From Zizania palustris (taxonomy: Eukaryota; Streptophyta; Magnoliopsida; Poales; Poaceae), in the NCBI GenBank assembly GCA_019279435.1, contig JAAALK010000081.1:30451001-30515000 (forward strand): a stretch of DNA of 64,000 nt. Reading direction: 5' to 3'. This document shows, in pieces, positions 22,561 through 32,212 of the stretch. The position numbers were made by a program, and so were the translations under genes. The notes below the pieces were generated by a model. That model had not been told where the DNA came from and ran no database searches. It saw only the letters and a list, made by a program, of their open reading frames with translations. Positions within the stretch are counted from its first letter, which is position 1; every line of letters begins with the position of its first letter.

Positions 22561-25500
22561 ACGTTGTTTAACAGTTGGGCCATCGAAGCAGCACCTCGTA
22601 TCCGGTGCGATAGATTTTGCATGCACGTCGATATCTTTGCATGGCCACATGCACATGCACATGCAGATTGAGGGTGCGGAAAAACGAAGCAACGAGCATG
22701 GCATACGAAGGAAATTTATGCTCGACGGCTCTTGCCTTGGTCATTATGTCGCGTTGTTAGGTGAAGGAGATACTGAGAAGGAGAGAGTATTTTCCTTATT
22801 TGTTCTTGTTAAATATAATGCGGTAGTAAAGATGGTGCGAAAAAAGAATGAAATAATACTACTTCAGGGGTATAAACGTCCAAAATACAGAATAAAATAT
22901 AAAACGACTTGTTTTACCCAACTCTTGATATATACAAGTCTAAAATGACTTGTTTTTAAGTACCGGACGGAGTAGAACTTACTAACTATAAGTACAACAT
23001 AATTATATTCAATGTGAATAAAACACAAAATATATACATATTAATCAATCACTTTTGTAACGAAAGAAAATGTCCTAAACAAAAAAAAAGTAGCGGGAGG
23101 AGTATATATATAGTTTTTCAGAAGTTAGCCTACGTTAATTAGAGCTTCACGTGAATATAATAAACATGCATGCAAATGTCTTCACAAGCACGAGGCCGGG
23201 CGTCGTTTCGCCCAACAAATTTTGTCTGTGATGTGGCGCTTTGTGCACAAATTTCTGTCAACTAATTAATTAGCCGGCACGTGGCTGGACTGCCAGCGCG
23301 CACGAGACAACACCACCCCAGGCCGCCTTGAGATATGTGTGACAGTGCGAATCAGTCAATTAATTAGCCGACACGTCTGGCTACACAATTTATCAACTAA
23401 CATCTCCCTCGCCTTGCATTGAGATCGACATGTGTGACGATGACAGTCGCCACTTCGATCTGTCAAATAAATGTGTAGCAGCCACTTAATTAGCCGTGAT
23501 CCACGTGTTATATAATAATATTTCACCCATGAGTTCACCTACGGTCGATGTGAATAAACATGTGGATAGCAATTAAGAACCGTCGTCGTTTTGCCCGAAC
23601 GTCGGCAAAACAAATTTTGTTGGCTTGTTCCAGCAAAACATTTTTTTACAAATTCCTTCAAAACAGGTGACGATTATGGATTACAGATAAAATTAACTTT
23701 ATGGTAAGTGTCTTAGACCATACTTATTAAGCTGTCACATCAATTTTTTTATGTGGTAAGAACATTAAACAAGAGATAGAATAGAAAAAGAAGGAACCAT
23801 GTCCAAAACAAAACACCATTTCATCGCAACATCCAAACAAAGATGAAAAGTGATTGGATAAGAGGTAGAGAGAGAAATGAATGAATTATATAAAACATTT
23901 ATTGTAGGCCGATGCTAAGAAATCATACTTGAAAATATGATTTATAGAGACGTTATCTAGCTAACATGTCCAAATATAACACTATCTAATAAACTATGGA
24001 TTGAAACTGTTCTTATGGGCGTAGATAAATAAATTCAATATTAGAAAAATCTCTAAACTTAATTTTTAAAAGTTTGGCACGAAGAGAATTCCCAAAAATA
24101 TCATACTGTTTATTTATTAGAAGCTTAAAGCATGCACACCATGCATCATCCGTGATACACGAGGCGCTAGTCTCTTAGAGTTTTTTGATGCTATAGTTGT
24201 TCATATTTTGATGATTAAGTTGTTGCTTTGTACTCATATATACTACATTACATGCATCGTACTCTTTGGTATAGAAAAACAAGTTGTTGTGGACATGATT
24301 TTAGATACCAAAGAGTTATTAATTATTATGTACCCGTTCCTTCCCATTATCTATATCGTCTAAGCATTTTTCGATAGCTCTGCATGGCCACATGTACATG
24401 CACATGCAGATTGAGGTGCAGAAAAATGAAGCAATGAGGATGGCATGGGATGAAAATTTATGCTCGGCAGCTCTCGCCTTGGTCATCGTGTCGCGTTGTT
24501 AGGTGACGGAGATAATGAGAAGGATGGAGTATTTTTTCTTATTTGCCCCTGTTAAATACAATGCGGTAGTAAAGATTGCTCAGAAAACAAGAAAGAAATA
24601 ATACTACTTCAAGGTATAAATGTCCAAAATACAGAATAAAATACAAAACTGCTTGTTTTTCCCAACTCTTGGTACAAGTTGTTTTAACTTACTAACTATA
24701 AGTACAACATAATTATATTTAATGTAAATAAAACACAAAATATATACATATTAATCAATTACATTTTGTTATGAAAGAAAATGTGCAAAACAAAAAAATA
24801 AAGTAACGGGAGGAGTATAGTTTTTCAGAAGTTAAGGTACGTTAGAGCTTCACGTGAGCCCACCACCGTACTTGATGTCTTCACACGCCATCGCCAAGCA
24901 CGACGGCGTCGTTTTCCACAACAAAAATTTTCTGTCAACTTAACGTGAATCAGTCACCTAATTAATTAGCCGGCAGGTGGAATCTACGTGAGTTTGCTGG
25001 CTACACAATTAATCGACATCTCCCTCGCCTCGAGAGATGCATGTGTACGTGACGATGACAGTATCCACAACAAAATTTGTCTGTGGGCGTTTTGTGCACA
25101 AGTTTCTGTCACCTTAATGTATAGTAGTCACTTAATTAGCTGGCCGCCTTGAGACACGTGTGACAGTGGTGCCGCCACTTGTGTCAACTTAATGTGAATC
25201 CGTCACTAAACTAATTAGCCGGCACGTGGAATACTCTACATACATGAGTTTGCTGGCTACAGTACTACACACAATTAATCATCGTACGTCTCCCTCGCCT
25301 TGCATTGAGAGATGTGTGACGAAAGTAGCCAGTACTTCTGTCAATTTAATGTGAAGCAGCAGCCACTTAATTAGCCGGCCGGCACGTGCATTGCACGCTC
25401 GCGCGTGTTCACCATCATCCGTGGTGATCCACGTGCTATATATAATGATATTTCAATCACGAGCTCACCTACGATCGATGTGAATAAACTTGTGGTTAGC

Positions 25501-25516
25501 AATTAAGCACCGTCGT
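25501..25516. repeat. LINE target-site duplication, left copy
   Basis: The 16 bp AATTAAGCACCGTCGT at 25501-25516 are repeated exactly at 31978-31993 after the LINE poly(A). The same 16 bp occur once at 50798-50813 in the duplicate block without a LINE, which is the empty site. Confidence 0.95.
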
Positions 25517-25560
25517 GAATATAGTTTACATTGGACGGAGAGTGGAAGGGAGGGGCGAAG

Positions 25561-27969
25561 ATGGCGATTGTTCCGGCGAAAAATTTCTCGGGGCGGTTTC
25601 CTCCTCTAGGGGCTTCGTCCTCGTCTCAGTCTACTGGAGTGGGCTCCCTGGGCTGGCGGAACTCTCGTTTGGGCCAGGGGATTTCGCAACCCTCGGGTGT
25701 TCCAAGGTATGATGGGCCGGGTGCTGAAGAGGTCGCTGGGCCGAGTTGGGGGTCAGGAGTTGGGGGGGATGCGTTGGGGCCATCGGACGCTATAGGGCGC
25801 TGGCTCTGGTTCCCGAAGGCAACCCCCTTCTCGTTGGACTCCATACACCTAGGTTTTCCTGCGCGTGCGGCGGAGATACGGCGATTCAAAGCCGGCGCTC
25901 GGAAGCTGGTTCCGGTGCCGCCCAGGTTTGCTGGTCCTCAGTCATTTGCTTCGATTGTTAGGGGTAACTCCATGGATCGCTTTGGGGGGAAACGAAAGGA
26001 GGCGGATCGGTCTGCAAGCTGGGAGGGAGGAGGGGGTCGTGATGCTGCGGATGGGGATTGTTTGAGGGGTGCTGGTACTGAAAGTTTGGGGGTGACTCGA
26101 TATCCCAATGAGAGGCTTGACTCTCGGGGAGGCGATGGAGGCAGGGGGGCTGGTGACAGATTTCTGCGAGGTCGTGGCAGACGTGGTCGAGGAGGAAGAG
26201 GGGGGTTCCCCTCGGCTCGAGGGGGTCCTCCGTTGGGCGGTCGTGCTACCGGGCAGGATGATCATGAGATCCCCAGGAGGGAGTTTCCAGTTTCTCGAGA
26301 GGCAAAGGGTGATGCTCTTGTGTGCTATAATTGCGGTTTGTTTGGTCATCACCAGGTTCAATGTCAGAAGCCTGTAATCTGTTATTCGTGCAAACAACCT
26401 GGTCATGTTTCATCTAGTTGTCCTTTGCTGGAGCATCAGAGAGGGGATCGATCGCTTGCAAATTTACCAATTGAGTTTTGTGGCTTCGGTTTTCCGCATC
26501 ATGGGTTCTATTTCCTTCAAACGGATAAGCCAGAAACTAAGTTGAATGTTTCAGCTGTTATGGGTTTGCTCACAGTGGAAGAAGGGGTTTGCTCGGAACA
26601 TCAGATAAAACTTGAACTAGCCCATTTTTTTGATGTTGAGTGGGTTTGGCAGGTTAAAGAGATTGATAAGGGTCAATTTCTGGTGGAATTTCCCTCAAAG
26701 GAACTGCGTAGGGGTCTCACACGCTTGAATTCAGTGTGCTTCCAGATTTTCAAGCTTAAGGCAAGAGTTGAAGAAACTGAGAGGGTGTTTGATTCTTTCG
26801 GAGTTTTAAGTCAGGTGTGGGTCAAAGTGCTGGGAGTCCCTAATGTCGCTAAAACCGTGGTGGATATGAACAAACTTGCAGTTCTGGCAGGGAAACCGAT
26901 GGATGTGGATATCTCTAGTTTGACTAATCATGGTCCTGTGCGGATTCTGGTTGCTTGTAAGGATCCTACTAAAATTGGGGGTACATCTGAAGTCTTTATT
27001 AATTTTGTGGGATATAACATCACCTGGATTCCCGAGCTTGATACAGTGAAGCCTTTCCCTTTCAAGCCTGATGGGGGCTCGGTTCGATTGCATGATGATA
27101 AAGGTAAAGGCAAACAGAAAATGGACGATGTCGTGGATGGAGGGTCTGATGTGCAGAAGATGGATGATTCGAATCAGGAGGAACAAGGAAAGCATAACTC
27201 GAAAGATTCATCCCATGGCTGGCAAAACAAAGATTTGGATGAGTCTAATTCTGAGATGGGAGGCAAAGTGGATATCCCTGAGTTCTTGATAGATAGCTCT
27301 GAGGATGATATGGTGGAACAGATGGGGGATGAGTGGCCTAAGAAACACAAAGGGTTGGATGGAGGTGGTGACAAAGCCAGGAAGGTAACTGACAAAGAGG
27401 ACACGAGAGAGCGGGTGGTTGGGATAGAAAACAACGTGGAAGTTGTTGTTGAGGATTCAACAAAAGAGGGGATGATGACAGATGCAATGGGGGCTGATGG
27501 GGAAAAGGATGAACAAAATGAAATTACTGAGAAAGGCAATAAACGCAGAACCAAGCATAAAAAAAACCCACCGGTGGCGCAGCGGTTTAGTACAAGGATA
27601 AAGCGGGATGGAGTTTCCATTCAACTTAAAGCCCAACAGAGAGTGGATCAAATGAATGATATTACAGGTACATCTCGTTTTACATCATTTAGTAAATCTG
27701 ATCCTAAGGTCCTTGCTGAAATCGCTAAGCAGTCGGGGGTAAAGTTGGGTGAATCTGAAACTGAGATTTACACTAATATTGATTTTCTGAAAGCCAAAGA
27801 ACTCGCTCAAGCTTTACTTTGTATGGCAAAAAAAAATATTGTGGATAAAGGAAAAACTTTAGTTCAGAAGGAGGGGAATGAGGACACCATCATATATCCC
27901 TTAGATGAGGGGGGGGATAATGATGATGATAAAGCTAGTGGGATGGGGGGTAAGGATGAAGGTGATTAA
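25561..27969 (+). CDS. LINE ORF1: RNA-binding protein with zinc knuckles and DUF4283-like domain
   Basis: ATG at 25561 is the first in the element; upstream in-frame codons open only from a TTG. The protein has 802 residues. Residues 1-230 are Gly/Arg-rich, with RGRGRRGRGG-type runs near 215. Two CCHC knuckles follow: CYNCGLFGHHQVQC from residue 255 and CYSCKQPGHVSSSC from 274. Residues about 300-500 resemble the DUF4283 RNA-binding domain of plant LINE ORF1 proteins. In many relatives the knuckles come after DUF4283; here they come before it. The rest is acidic and charged with KRRTKHKK-type basic patches. The stop codon TAA (27967-27969) shares its last A with the ORF2 start. The role is to bind LINE RNA in a ribonucleoprotein particle. 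Confidence 0.85.
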   Translation: MAIVPAKNFSGRFPPLGASSSSQSTGVGSLGWRNSRLGQGISQPSGVPRYDGPGAEEVAGPSWGSGVGGDALGPSDAIGRWLWFPKATPFSLDSIHLGFPARAAEIRRFKAGARKLVPVPPRFAGPQSFASIVRGNSMDRFGGKRKEADRSASWEGGGGRDAADGDCLRGAGTESLGVTRYPNERLDSRGGDGGRGAGDRFLRGRGRRGRGGRGGFPSARGGPPLGGRATGQDDHEIPRREFPVSREAKGDALVCYNCGLFGHHQVQCQKPVICYSCKQPGHVSSSCPLLEHQRGDRSLANLPIEFCGFGFPHHGFYFLQTDKPETKLNVSAVMGLLTVEEGVCSEHQIKLELAHFFDVEWVWQVKEIDKGQFLVEFPSKELRRGLTRLNSVCFQIFKLKARVEETERVFDSFGVLSQVWVKVLGVPNVAKTVVDMNKLAVLAGKPMDVDISSLTNHGPVRILVACKDPTKIGGTSEVFINFVGYNITWIPELDTVKPFPFKPDGGSVRLHDDKGKGKQKMDDVVDGGSDVQKMDDSNQEEQGKHNSKDSSHGWQNKDLDESNSEMGGKVDIPEFLIDSSEDDMVEQMGDEWPKKHKGLDGGGDKARKVTDKEDTRERVVGIENNVEVVVEDSTKEGMMTDAMGADGEKDEQNEITEKGNKRRTKHKKNPPVAQRFSTRIKRDGVSIQLKAQQRVDQMNDITGTSRFTSFSKSDPKVLAEIAKQSGVKLGESETEIYTNIDFLKAKELAQALLCMAKKNIVDKGKTLVQKEGNEDTIIYPLDEGGDNDDDKASGMGGKDEGD

Positions 27970-30900
27970 TGAAAATTATTTTCTGGAATATTAGGGGTAT
28001 TGGTAGTGGGGGTAGGAAAAAGTTGTTGGCTGACTTGATTAAAAACAATAATTGTGATTGTGTTTGTCTCCAAGAAACCATGAGGGATAAGGTTAGCCAA
28101 CGAGATTTAGATTTCTTCTGTGGTAAGAGAGATTTTTGGTGGCTAAGCAAGCCATCGAATGGGCGTTCTGGGGGGCTTCTCATGGGGGTTAACATGGATA
28201 AAGCTAGTATTGGCAATGTGGATATGGGGGAGTTTTTTGAGAGTGTGATCATTACAATGAGGGATTCAAATAAAGTGTGGGAAATTATGAATGTTTATGG
28301 CCCTGCTCATGAGGAGGGGCGGGGGAGATTCCTATCTGAATTGGCTCAAAAAATGAGTTCTCAACAAGTTCCCATTCTTATCGGGGGTGATTTCAACCTG
28401 ATCAGATACCCTCTGGAGAAATCTAGGGGGGTTCCAAATAAAAAATGGATGAGGGAGTTTAATTTGTTCATTTCTAACGCTGAGCTTCAAGAGATGCATA
28501 AGACAGGGGGGCTGTTCACTTGGACGAATAAAGCTGTTCCTCCCACTCGGGAGGTTTTAGATAGGATTCTGATTTCTAATAGCTGGGATAATTTGTTTCC
28601 TTTAGCTTCTGTTCATAATTTGCAGAGAGTCGGTTCGGATCACAGTCCTCTTCTTGTTAATGTGGACAGACAGGATCAGAAAGTGAAAGGGGGGTTTAAA
28701 TTTGAGAATACATGGTTACTTCAAGAGGGGTTTCGCGATTGGGTCCTGAAGTCTTGGCCGAGACGGGTCAAAACAAATGTTATGGACCATTGGCATGATG
28801 TCAGCTCGTCTCTTAGGAAGAAAATGAAGGGGTGGGGTCTGAACATGATCAGTCAATTACACAAAAAGAAATCTGAGCTCCAAAAAGAGCTCGAAAGGTG
28901 GGAGGAAAAAGTATCTCATGATGATATGTTGTTGACGGATTGGGGGTGCATGTATGAAACGGAGGGTAATCTTGTGGACATCTACAATCAAGAGGCCTCG
29001 TATTGGAGAGACAGAAGTGGTCAACAATGGCTTTTACAGGGGGATTCAAATAGTTCTTTTTTTCATAAAATTGCCAATAGACGGAAAAGGAAATCAACCA
29101 TTGTGCGCCTTGAACATAACGATCGATCTATCTCTGAGAGGGGGGAGCTTAGATCGCATATTGATTCTTTTTATAAAGATCTGTTTGGCTCTGAGCAACC
29201 TCCTAGGGTGCGGCTGGATTCATCTATGTGGGGGGATAGGAGAAGATTATCTAGTGTCGAGTGTGCAGAGTTAGTGGCTCCGTTTACCTGGGATGAACTT
29301 GATCATGCGGTTAAGTCCATGAAATCTAATACGTCCCCGGGGCCTGATGGCTTCTCCGTGAATTTTTACAAAGCCTTCTGGCCCCAGTTACGGGTTGTTT
29401 TCAAAGAAATGTTGGACACAATGAGAGATGATGATATCAATTTGGCTCGCATCAACTATGGGGTGATTGTTTTACTTCCTAAGATTAAGGAAGCAACTAA
29501 TATCAAACAGTTCAGACCCATCTGTCTACTGAATGTTTGCTATAAAATCATTACTAAGGTTCTTACAGTTCGTCTTGCTAGACATGCCTCTGCTATAATT
29601 GATCATAGACAATCAGCTTTTATTCCGGGGAGAAATATTTTGGAGGGGGTTGTGACGCTTCATGAAGTGATTCATGAGTTGAAAAGTAAAAACCAAAAGG
29701 GGGTGATTTTGAAGTTGGACTTTGAGAAAGCATATGATAAAGTTCAATGGGGGTGTTTGTTGGACGTTTTCCGCAGAAAGGGATTTGACGATACATGGAT
29801 TAGATGGATGGAAAAAGTCATTACGGGAGGGCGCGTTGCGGTTAATGTAAATGGTGAAGTGGGGGGTTTTTTCAGAACTTATAAAGGAGTTAGGCAGGGA
29901 GACCCCTTGTCTCCATTACTCTTCAATTTGGTGGGTGATGTGCTATCGGAAATGCTGGTCAGAGCGAGGGAATCGGGTTTTCTTACGGGGGTGGCCCCTC
30001 ATTTGATGGAGGGAGGAGTGACACATTTGCAATATGCGGATGATACCATTTTGCTGATAGAGCTGACGGAGCAAAATATGGTTACTCTGAAATTTCTATT
30101 GTATTGCTATGAAAATATGTCGGGGATGAAAATTAATTATCAAAAAAGTGAGGTGTTTGGCATCGGCATATCAGAAGAGGAGCTTGAGGGGGTAGCAAAC
30201 ATTTTTAATTGCGATGTGGGTGAGTGGCCGATGAAATACTTAGGTTTACCAATTACTAAGTCAAAACCCAAAAAGAAAGATTTCGAAGGGATTATTGCAA
30301 AAGTTGAGAAAAAATTGGCTTCATGGCAGAATAGTCAGTTATCTTATGGCGGTCGTATGGTCATGATCAATGCGTGTCTGAGCAGTATCCCTCTTTACAC
30401 CATGGGGGTGTTCGCTCTCCCGGAGAGTGTCTGTAAAAAAATAGACTCTATCAAAGCCAAAATTTTTTGGGAGGGTATAGGGGAGAAAAAGAAATATCAT
30501 ATGATTTCCTGGCAGGCATTGTGTGCTCCTAAGCATATGGGGGGGATGGGTTTCATGGATGTTAGGGCCATGAATCAAGCCTTGCTTTGTAAATGGATCT
30601 ATAATATTGAGCAGGGTCGCGACGGTACTTGTTATTCGATCTTGAGGAATAAGTACAATGTGAGCAGAGGGGCATTGCAGGCAGATATGAGTAAAGGCTC
30701 CTATTTTTGGAAAGGTCTTAACAAAGTCAAAATGTGGGTTAGGATGGGTTGTGGGTATGAAGTGGGTTTGGGCTCCATTGTCTCCTTCTGGCATGATGTG
30801 TGGGAGGGTGATACACCGTTGAAAAATATGTTTCCTGCTCTGTATGAGGGTTGTCAGGATAAAAACCTGACGATTGTAGAGGCTGTGCAGAGAGTGCAGA

Positions 30901-31634
30901 ATAACACTTTCTTTAACAGATCGTTGAGAGGGGTGGATGTTCAGAATTGGGATTCACTTTTAGATATCATTGGTAGAGTGGAACAGGGGGGTGGGGTGGA
31001 TCGGATTCGGTGGCTTCTGGATAAAAAGGGCTTCTCCTCTAGTTCTATCTATAATTTGATTGTTTTTAGAGGGGTGAAGGATATTGATAGCATGATTATT
31101 TGGAATTGTGGGGTTCCCCTTAAAGTAAAAGTTTTTTCTTGGCTGGTGCTGAAAGGGAGGATCCAAGTGGGGGATCAACTTAGACGTATGAACTGGAGTG
31201 GGGATCCTGCGTGTAAATTGTGTGGCTGTAATGAAACAGTTGATCACTTGATTTTTGAATGTGGTCTTGCTCGTATGCTTTGGGTTTTTGTCGTTGAAAG
31301 TCTGGAGTGGGATCTCCATGTTTTAAATAGGCAAGCTTTCATAGACATGGTTGGTAGACTGAGAGATAATAAGAAAAAATCAATTACCATGCAAGTGTTG
31401 GGGGCGATTGCGTGGACCATTTGGCTCACTCGTAATGAGTTCATATTTCAGAATAAAATTTGTACTGACGCTCTGCAGGTTGTCCACAAACTAATTGCAT
31501 TTCTCACTCAGTGGCTTCGACTGGTGCCAGCTCGCTTGAAGGAAGAAACGTCTCGGTGCTTCGACTTGCTGCGTGCAAGGTTGTTCCAGCTCGTTCATCA
31601 GGATGCTCCTCCCGCTCCGAGGGCTCATCCATGA
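27969..31634 (+). CDS. LINE ORF2: endonuclease and reverse transcriptase
   Basis: This frame is 1221 residues with no breaks. Residues about 1-230 are an APE-type endonuclease (WNIRG, LQETM, NVYGP, GGDFNLI and the terminal SDHSP motif), which nicks target DNA. Residues about 470-745 are the RT, with LDFEKAYDKV, RQGDPLSPLLF and catalytic YADD at 689-692. Residues about 1050-1130 match the zinc-binding RT-associated domain (CKLCG...H...C). No RNase H is visible. The ATG overlaps the ORF1 stop as TAATG, so ORF2 probably depends on termination-reinitiation. All catalytic motifs I can check are present, so it may be functional. Confidence 0.92.
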   Translation: MKIIFWNIRGIGSGGRKKLLADLIKNNNCDCVCLQETMRDKVSQRDLDFFCGKRDFWWLSKPSNGRSGGLLMGVNMDKASIGNVDMGEFFESVIITMRDSNKVWEIMNVYGPAHEEGRGRFLSELAQKMSSQQVPILIGGDFNLIRYPLEKSRGVPNKKWMREFNLFISNAELQEMHKTGGLFTWTNKAVPPTREVLDRILISNSWDNLFPLASVHNLQRVGSDHSPLLVNVDRQDQKVKGGFKFENTWLLQEGFRDWVLKSWPRRVKTNVMDHWHDVSSSLRKKMKGWGLNMISQLHKKKSELQKELERWEEKVSHDDMLLTDWGCMYETEGNLVDIYNQEASYWRDRSGQQWLLQGDSNSSFFHKIANRRKRKSTIVRLEHNDRSISERGELRSHIDSFYKDLFGSEQPPRVRLDSSMWGDRRRLSSVECAELVAPFTWDELDHAVKSMKSNTSPGPDGFSVNFYKAFWPQLRVVFKEMLDTMRDDDINLARINYGVIVLLPKIKEATNIKQFRPICLLNVCYKIITKVLTVRLARHASAIIDHRQSAFIPGRNILEGVVTLHEVIHELKSKNQKGVILKLDFEKAYDKVQWGCLLDVFRRKGFDDTWIRWMEKVITGGRVAVNVNGEVGGFFRTYKGVRQGDPLSPLLFNLVGDVLSEMLVRARESGFLTGVAPHLMEGGVTHLQYADDTILLIELTEQNMVTLKFLLYCYENMSGMKINYQKSEVFGIGISEEELEGVANIFNCDVGEWPMKYLGLPITKSKPKKKDFEGIIAKVEKKLASWQNSQLSYGGRMVMINACLSSIPLYTMGVFALPESVCKKIDSIKAKIFWEGIGEKKKYHMISWQALCAPKHMGGMGFMDVRAMNQALLCKWIYNIEQGRDGTCYSILRNKYNVSRGALQADMSKGSYFWKGLNKVKMWVRMGCGYEVGLGSIVSFWHDVWEGDTPLKNMFPALYEGCQDKNLTIVEAVQRVQNNTFFNRSLRGVDVQNWDSLLDIIGRVEQGGGVDRIRWLLDKKGFSSSSIYNLIVFRGVKDIDSMIIWNCGVPLKVKVFSWLVLKGRIQVGDQLRRMNWSGDPACKLCGCNETVDHLIFECGLARMLWVFVVESLEWDLHVLNRQAFIDMVGRLRDNKKKSITMQVLGAIAWTIWLTRNEFIFQNKICTDALQVVHKLIAFLTQWLRLVPARLKEETSRCFDLLRARLFQLVHQDAPPAPRAHP

Positions 31635-31977
31635 GAATTGGGGTGGACTCCAAAGTGAAGAGGACTGTGTGTAGGAAGACCCCTGCGGTGTCTCGCTCTT
31701 AAAGGGTTGTTGGCGTGGTTTCGCCTGTGCTGTCCCTGTTTTGCATCGCAGTAGTTTCGTTTTTTGGAGGTCCCTGTTGGCTCTTGCGTTGGTTGGTTAC
31801 GTTTTGTGACTTGTTGGGTGCCTTTCCTGGTTGTACTGCCTGATGATGGTAGGACTTTTGGTTGTGGTTTAGTTGTTTTCCTATTGTAAAGTCGGTCTCC
31901 CCGGCAAACTACTCTGTTTACTGCTTTCAAATAAAGCAGGGCACTCACCTGTGAGTTGCCTTTTCTCAAAAAAAAAA

Positions 31978-32212
31978 AATTAAGCACCGTCGTTTTGCCC
32001 GAGGCGGAGGCGTCGGTAAAACAAATTTTGTTGGCTTTCAAGCGCAACGTTTTGTGTACAAATTCCTATTACTATTACGGATTACAGATAAAATTAACTT
32101 TATGGTAAGTGTATTAAATATTTATTAACATGTCACATCGAAAAGATTTGAAGCAAGCGATAAAAACATTAAATAAGAGATGTAATAGAAAAGGAAGAAA
32201 CCTTATCCAAAG
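31978..32212. repeat. Continuation of the upstream repeat unit after the LINE
   Basis: It begins with the right target-site copy of the LINE (31978-31993) and continues the unit broken at 25516. It is near-identical to 50798-51032. It ends at TCCAAAG|CACT, where CACTA sequence begins. Confidence 0.85.

Larger units (their letters stand above)
22140..25516. repeat. Tandem upstream repeat units (about 1.6-1.8 kb each) behind lectin gene 1
   Basis: Unit 1 (about 22140-23721) and unit 2 (about 23722-25516, continuing at 31978-32110) share long stretches in the same order. These are AAGCTGTCACATC...AAGAACATTAAA; the CATGGCCACATG...GCACATGCAGATTGAGG segment (22640 and 24384); the TAAGTACAACATAATTATATT segment (22990 and 24699); and the module AATTAGCCGGCACGTGG...CTCCCTCGCCTTG. 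Each unit ends in CACGTG followed closely by TATA(T)A and AATTAAG(C/A)ACCGTCG. They are non-coding. Further copies or pieces lie at 49990-51032, 51590-52004 and, inverted, at 59565-62300. Confidence 0.75.
25517..31977 (+). mobile_element. Full-length L1-type LINE (non-LTR retrotransposon)
   Basis: The element is about 6.46 kb. It has a short 5' leader (25517-25560), two long intact frames, a 3' UTR with AATAAA (31930-31935) and a terminal A-run (about 31969-31979) next to the target duplication. ORF2 has endonuclease, RT and a zinc-binding tail but no RNase H. This fits the plant L1 clade. Intact frames, perfect target repeats and the empty site at 50798-50813 mark it as a recent and possibly active insertion. 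The sense strand runs toward lectin gene 2. Confidence 0.95.

Noticed and set aside
22430..22948. A 172-residue frame in the first upstream unit
   Set aside because: The second unit (24240-24700) has frameshifts in the same place, and the frame runs across the CACTA fragment border, so it is not conserved coding sequence.
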